The notes below the pieces were generated by a model. That model was not told where the DNA came from, searched no databases, and saw only the letters and a list, made by a program, of their open reading frames with translations. From Methanobrevibacter sp. (lineage in GTDB: Archaea; Methanobacteriota; Methanobacteria; Methanobacteriales; Methanobacteriaceae): DNA of 13,610 nucleotides. Below, one piece after another: positions 11,716-13,610 of the stretch; positions within the stretch are counted from its first letter, which is position 1; the number at the start of each line of letters is the position of its first letter. Location: contig JAGCBE010000521.1 of NCBI GenBank assembly GCA_017652345.1, positions 1 to 13,610 of the forward strand, in the 5' to 3' direction. The translations under genes were made by a program, and so were the position numbers.

Positions 11716-12441
11716 GTGTATCTTGGACAGGATTTTTGGGATGACGATGGTACTTCTGAATTCGATGAAATGATTTATGACTTGAAGAAATCGTTGAAGG
11801 ATCAAGTTAAGCAAGAAATAAAAGATAAGATTGAAAGACTTGAAAAAGAAATTGAGGAACTTAGAGAGTTCCGAGATAAGAAAAATGAATATGATTCAAG
11901 AATGCGTGACATGGAATATAAATTAAAGATGGCAAACCAAGATGTAGAAGAAAAAGCAAGAAAGATGAAATTTAAAGATTTCATCAATGTCGCACAATCA
12001 CCCGCATGGTGCATTGACGGTAATTACGAATATATAAAGGACAAGTGTAATAAATGTGATGATCGTAGAAGACTTCACTTCAAGTCTCCATCAGGAAAAG
12101 ATTTTGAGGAAGATTGTCCTTACTGTAGCCAGAAAAAATATATTTCAAGGCCGGTTGAGGGAGTTCTTGTTCAACTAGAGCACGTTGATAAATTCTATAG
12201 TTCGAATGCAGAATTTGCCGATGTGAAATTTAGCTATCTTGTTCCAGAGTCATTTAAGAGGAAATATGGAAAAGAAGATCATGATTGCAGTTGGATAACA
12301 ACTATTTCAAAAGTTTATAACGGAGAGAAATTTTCTTACGATAACAGATATAACCTAATGCATACCTATTTCAGGGATAAAGAAACCTGTGAAAAAGCCT
12401 GTGAGTTTTTAAATATCGCAGATAACAAGAAAGGAAAGTAA
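11716..12441 (+). CDS. coiled-coil plus zinc-finger protein, 241 aa
   Basis: GTG 11716 is chosen because GGAGGAG (11703-11709) lies 6-8 nt upstream; ATG 11701 precedes that site. The product begins MYLGQDFWDDDGTSEFDEM. Residues about 20-88 form a long charged coiled coil (KDKIERLEKEIEELREFRDKK and on). Cys111/Cys114 (CNKC) and Cys134/Cys137 (CPYC), 20 residues apart, form a four-Cys zinc site like that of DnaJ-type or rubredoxin-knuckle domains. The C-terminal 100 residues are beta-rich (EGVLVQLEHVDKFY, FSYLVPESF). The function is unknown; an oligomeric zinc-dependent adaptor is plausible. thyX starts 1 nt after its stop. Confidence 0.75.
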   Translation: MYLGQDFWDDDGTSEFDEMIYDLKKSLKDQVKQEIKDKIERLEKEIEELREFRDKKNEYDSRMRDMEYKLKMANQDVEEKARKMKFKDFINVAQSPAWCIDGNYEYIKDKCNKCDDRRRLHFKSPSGKDFEEDCPYCSQKKYISRPVEGVLVQLEHVDKFYSSNAEFADVKFSYLVPESFKRKYGKEDHDCSWITTISKVYNGEKFSYDNRYNLMHTYFRDKETCEKACEFLNIADNKKGK

Positions 12442-12442
12442 T

Positions 12443-13610
12443 ATGGAAGCAAAAATACTATCAGTATCAAAACAGAATATAGCTAATAATCTAACAGATA
12501 CAGATATTCAAGAAATTGAACAGTATTCAGGAATGATGGCAGGAGTATGTTATATGCATACACCGTTTTTCGATTCACCAGTAACAGATCCAGAAAAGTC
12601 ACAAAAGAGATTCAAAAGAGTTGCTGAAACCGGGCATCATAGTATTGCGGATCATTCTTTTGTTACAGTTCTATTTGAAAATATCCCAAAGATGACAGCA
12701 ATGATTCTAAATAGCGTTGGATTTTATAACACTTCTGAAAAAAGTGGTCGGTATACTGTAATGAGCGACGATAATGAAAAGTATTCTCAAAATCAAAAAC
12801 TTTATCATAAGTGGGTTCAGATATTTGAAGATGTTATCAAAAGTTACGATTCAGAGATTGACAATAAGTTAAGGGAGAAACTATCTTTAGAAAATGCCAG
12901 ATATATGTTAAGTGTATTTGCACCAAGTACCACAATGACATATACCACATCTATTAGAATGTGGAGTTATATTAGACAGTTTTGCAGTGTATATATTTCT
13001 TGCTGGGATGATGGAGGAGCTAGTTTAGATCTAAAAAGAACAAAATTTAACAATGAGGTTTTACAATGTATAAAAGATCTATATAATTGTATTACAAGGA
13101 TGAATCTATATGATGCTCATATTGTTGATAATAAGGCAAGAAACTTTCAGTTCCTAGCAAAGCAAACAGACTATAATATCTGGAATTCGAAAGAGCATTA
13201 TGATGAAAACTATTTAATCAAATACAAGGTATCCTTCGCCAGCCTCGCACAGCTCCATAGACATAGAACACTCAAATATTTCATGTGTTATGATGGTTCA
13301 GAGGAATCTAGATTTTATGTTCCTAGAATTCTAAGAGGGACAGATCTTGAAAAAGAATGGTTGGAAGATCTTAATATACTAAAAGAAACATACCCAATAG
13401 CAACTCTTGTCGATGTAGTTGAAACAGGTCTTATAACCGATTTCATGTATAAATGCGATGAAAGACTTTGTGGAAGAACTCAATTAGAAACTATGGATAA
13501 TTGCATTGAAAATCTTATTAAATTTGACAGAGAATATAATAAGTCAAAGTTTATGGAAGGACAATTAAAGTGGCATATTAAAGACGGTATAGTTTTAATG
13601 AAGTGTAACC
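12443..13610 (+). CDS. thyX: ThyX-type thymidylate synthase, two ThyX-like modules, partial (3' end outside window)
   Basis: ATG 12443 has AAAGGAAAG upstream and leaves one base after the previous stop; 389 codons are visible with no stop. Module 1 (about 1-185) has the ThyX elements ETGHHSIADHSF (62-73), SEKSGRYTV (98-106) and NARYMLSVFAPSTTMTYTTS..R (151-172), but the RHR triad before SGRY is replaced by ILNSVGFY. Module 2 (about 265 on) has FASLAQLHRHRTLKYFM (275-291), ESRFYVP (298-304) and a C-terminal RLCGRTQLE (341-349). Single-domain ThyX has about 220-250 aa, so this is a long, duplicated or split-motif form. Role: FAD/NADPH-dependent dUMP to dTMP, acting downstream of Dcd. Confidence 0.85.
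   Translation, partial: MEAKILSVSKQNIANNLTDTDIQEIEQYSGMMAGVCYMHTPFFDSPVTDPEKSQKRFKRVAETGHHSIADHSFVTVLFENIPKMTAMILNSVGFYNTSEKSGRYTVMSDDNEKYSQNQKLYHKWVQIFEDVIKSYDSEIDNKLREKLSLENARYMLSVFAPSTTMTYTTSIRMWSYIRQFCSVYISCWDDGGASLDLKRTKFNNEVLQCIKDLYNCITRMNLYDAHIVDNKARNFQFLAKQTDYNIWNSKEHYDENYLIKYKVSFASLAQLHRHRTLKYFMCYDGSEESRFYVPRILRGTDLEKEWLEDLNILKETYPIATLVDVVETGLITDFMYKCDERLCGRTQLETMDNCIENLIKFDREYNKSKFMEGQLKWHIKDGIVLMKCN

Overview
The window looks like part of the genome of a large tailed bacteriophage, or a phage-derived element, infecting a low-GC Firmicute, probably a Clostridia-type gut bacterium. The basis is AT-rich DNA, densely packed short genes all on the + strand, 1-20 nt start/stop overlaps, strong AAGGAGG-type ribosome binding sites, consensus sigma-A promoters, many small proteins of unknown function, and a nucleotide-metabolism set typical of phages (dCTP deaminase, ThyX, 5'-deoxyribonucleotidase, phosphoribosyltransferase). 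No capsid, tail, terminase, polymerase or integrase gene lies in the window, so the phage assignment is an inference.

Layout. (1) 1-2963: a run of small unknown genes after the 3' end of a truncated one, interrupted at 1341-1589 by a gene-free stretch that reads like decayed coding DNA. (2) 2964-3126: a perfect 16-bp hairpin and a short palindrome. (3) 3127-5651: five genes whose products all begin with a short basic leader ending in [I/L]-x-E. This is the pattern of T4 capsid-targeting peptides cleaved by a prohead protease, so this block may encode internal virion proteins carried in the capsid. It ends in an intrinsic terminator. (4) 5736-6782: promoter, two to three small genes including a zinc-ribbon protein, terminator. 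(5) 6807-10327: promoter and a ten-gene operon: a small Cys-rich protein, a widespread phage family of unknown function, a single-pass membrane protein, a HAD 5'(3')-deoxyribonucleotidase, a DUF1653 protein, a small acidic protein, an orphan NUMOD1-like DNA-binding protein, a GNAT-like protein and Dcd. (6) 10380-10546: a third promoter of the same design, then a roughly 105-nt structured RNA with two hairpins whose 8-nt loops are complementary over 7 nt, ending in a terminator just before the next gene. (7) 10547-13610: a PRPP-binding phosphoribosyltransferase-like protein, two tiny membrane proteins, a coiled-coil/zinc protein and a long two-module ThyX that runs off the window.

How the genes fit together. 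Dcd makes dUTP (or dUMP, if bifunctional) from dCTP, and ThyX methylates dUMP to dTMP. The nucleotidase and the phosphoribosyltransferase-like protein plausibly rebalance or salvage nucleotides during infection. The three promoters share an almost identical extended -10 and downstream motif, which suggests coordinated, probably early, transcription by host RNA polymerase. The most unusual signals are the [I/L]-x-E leader family and the kissing-loop RNA.
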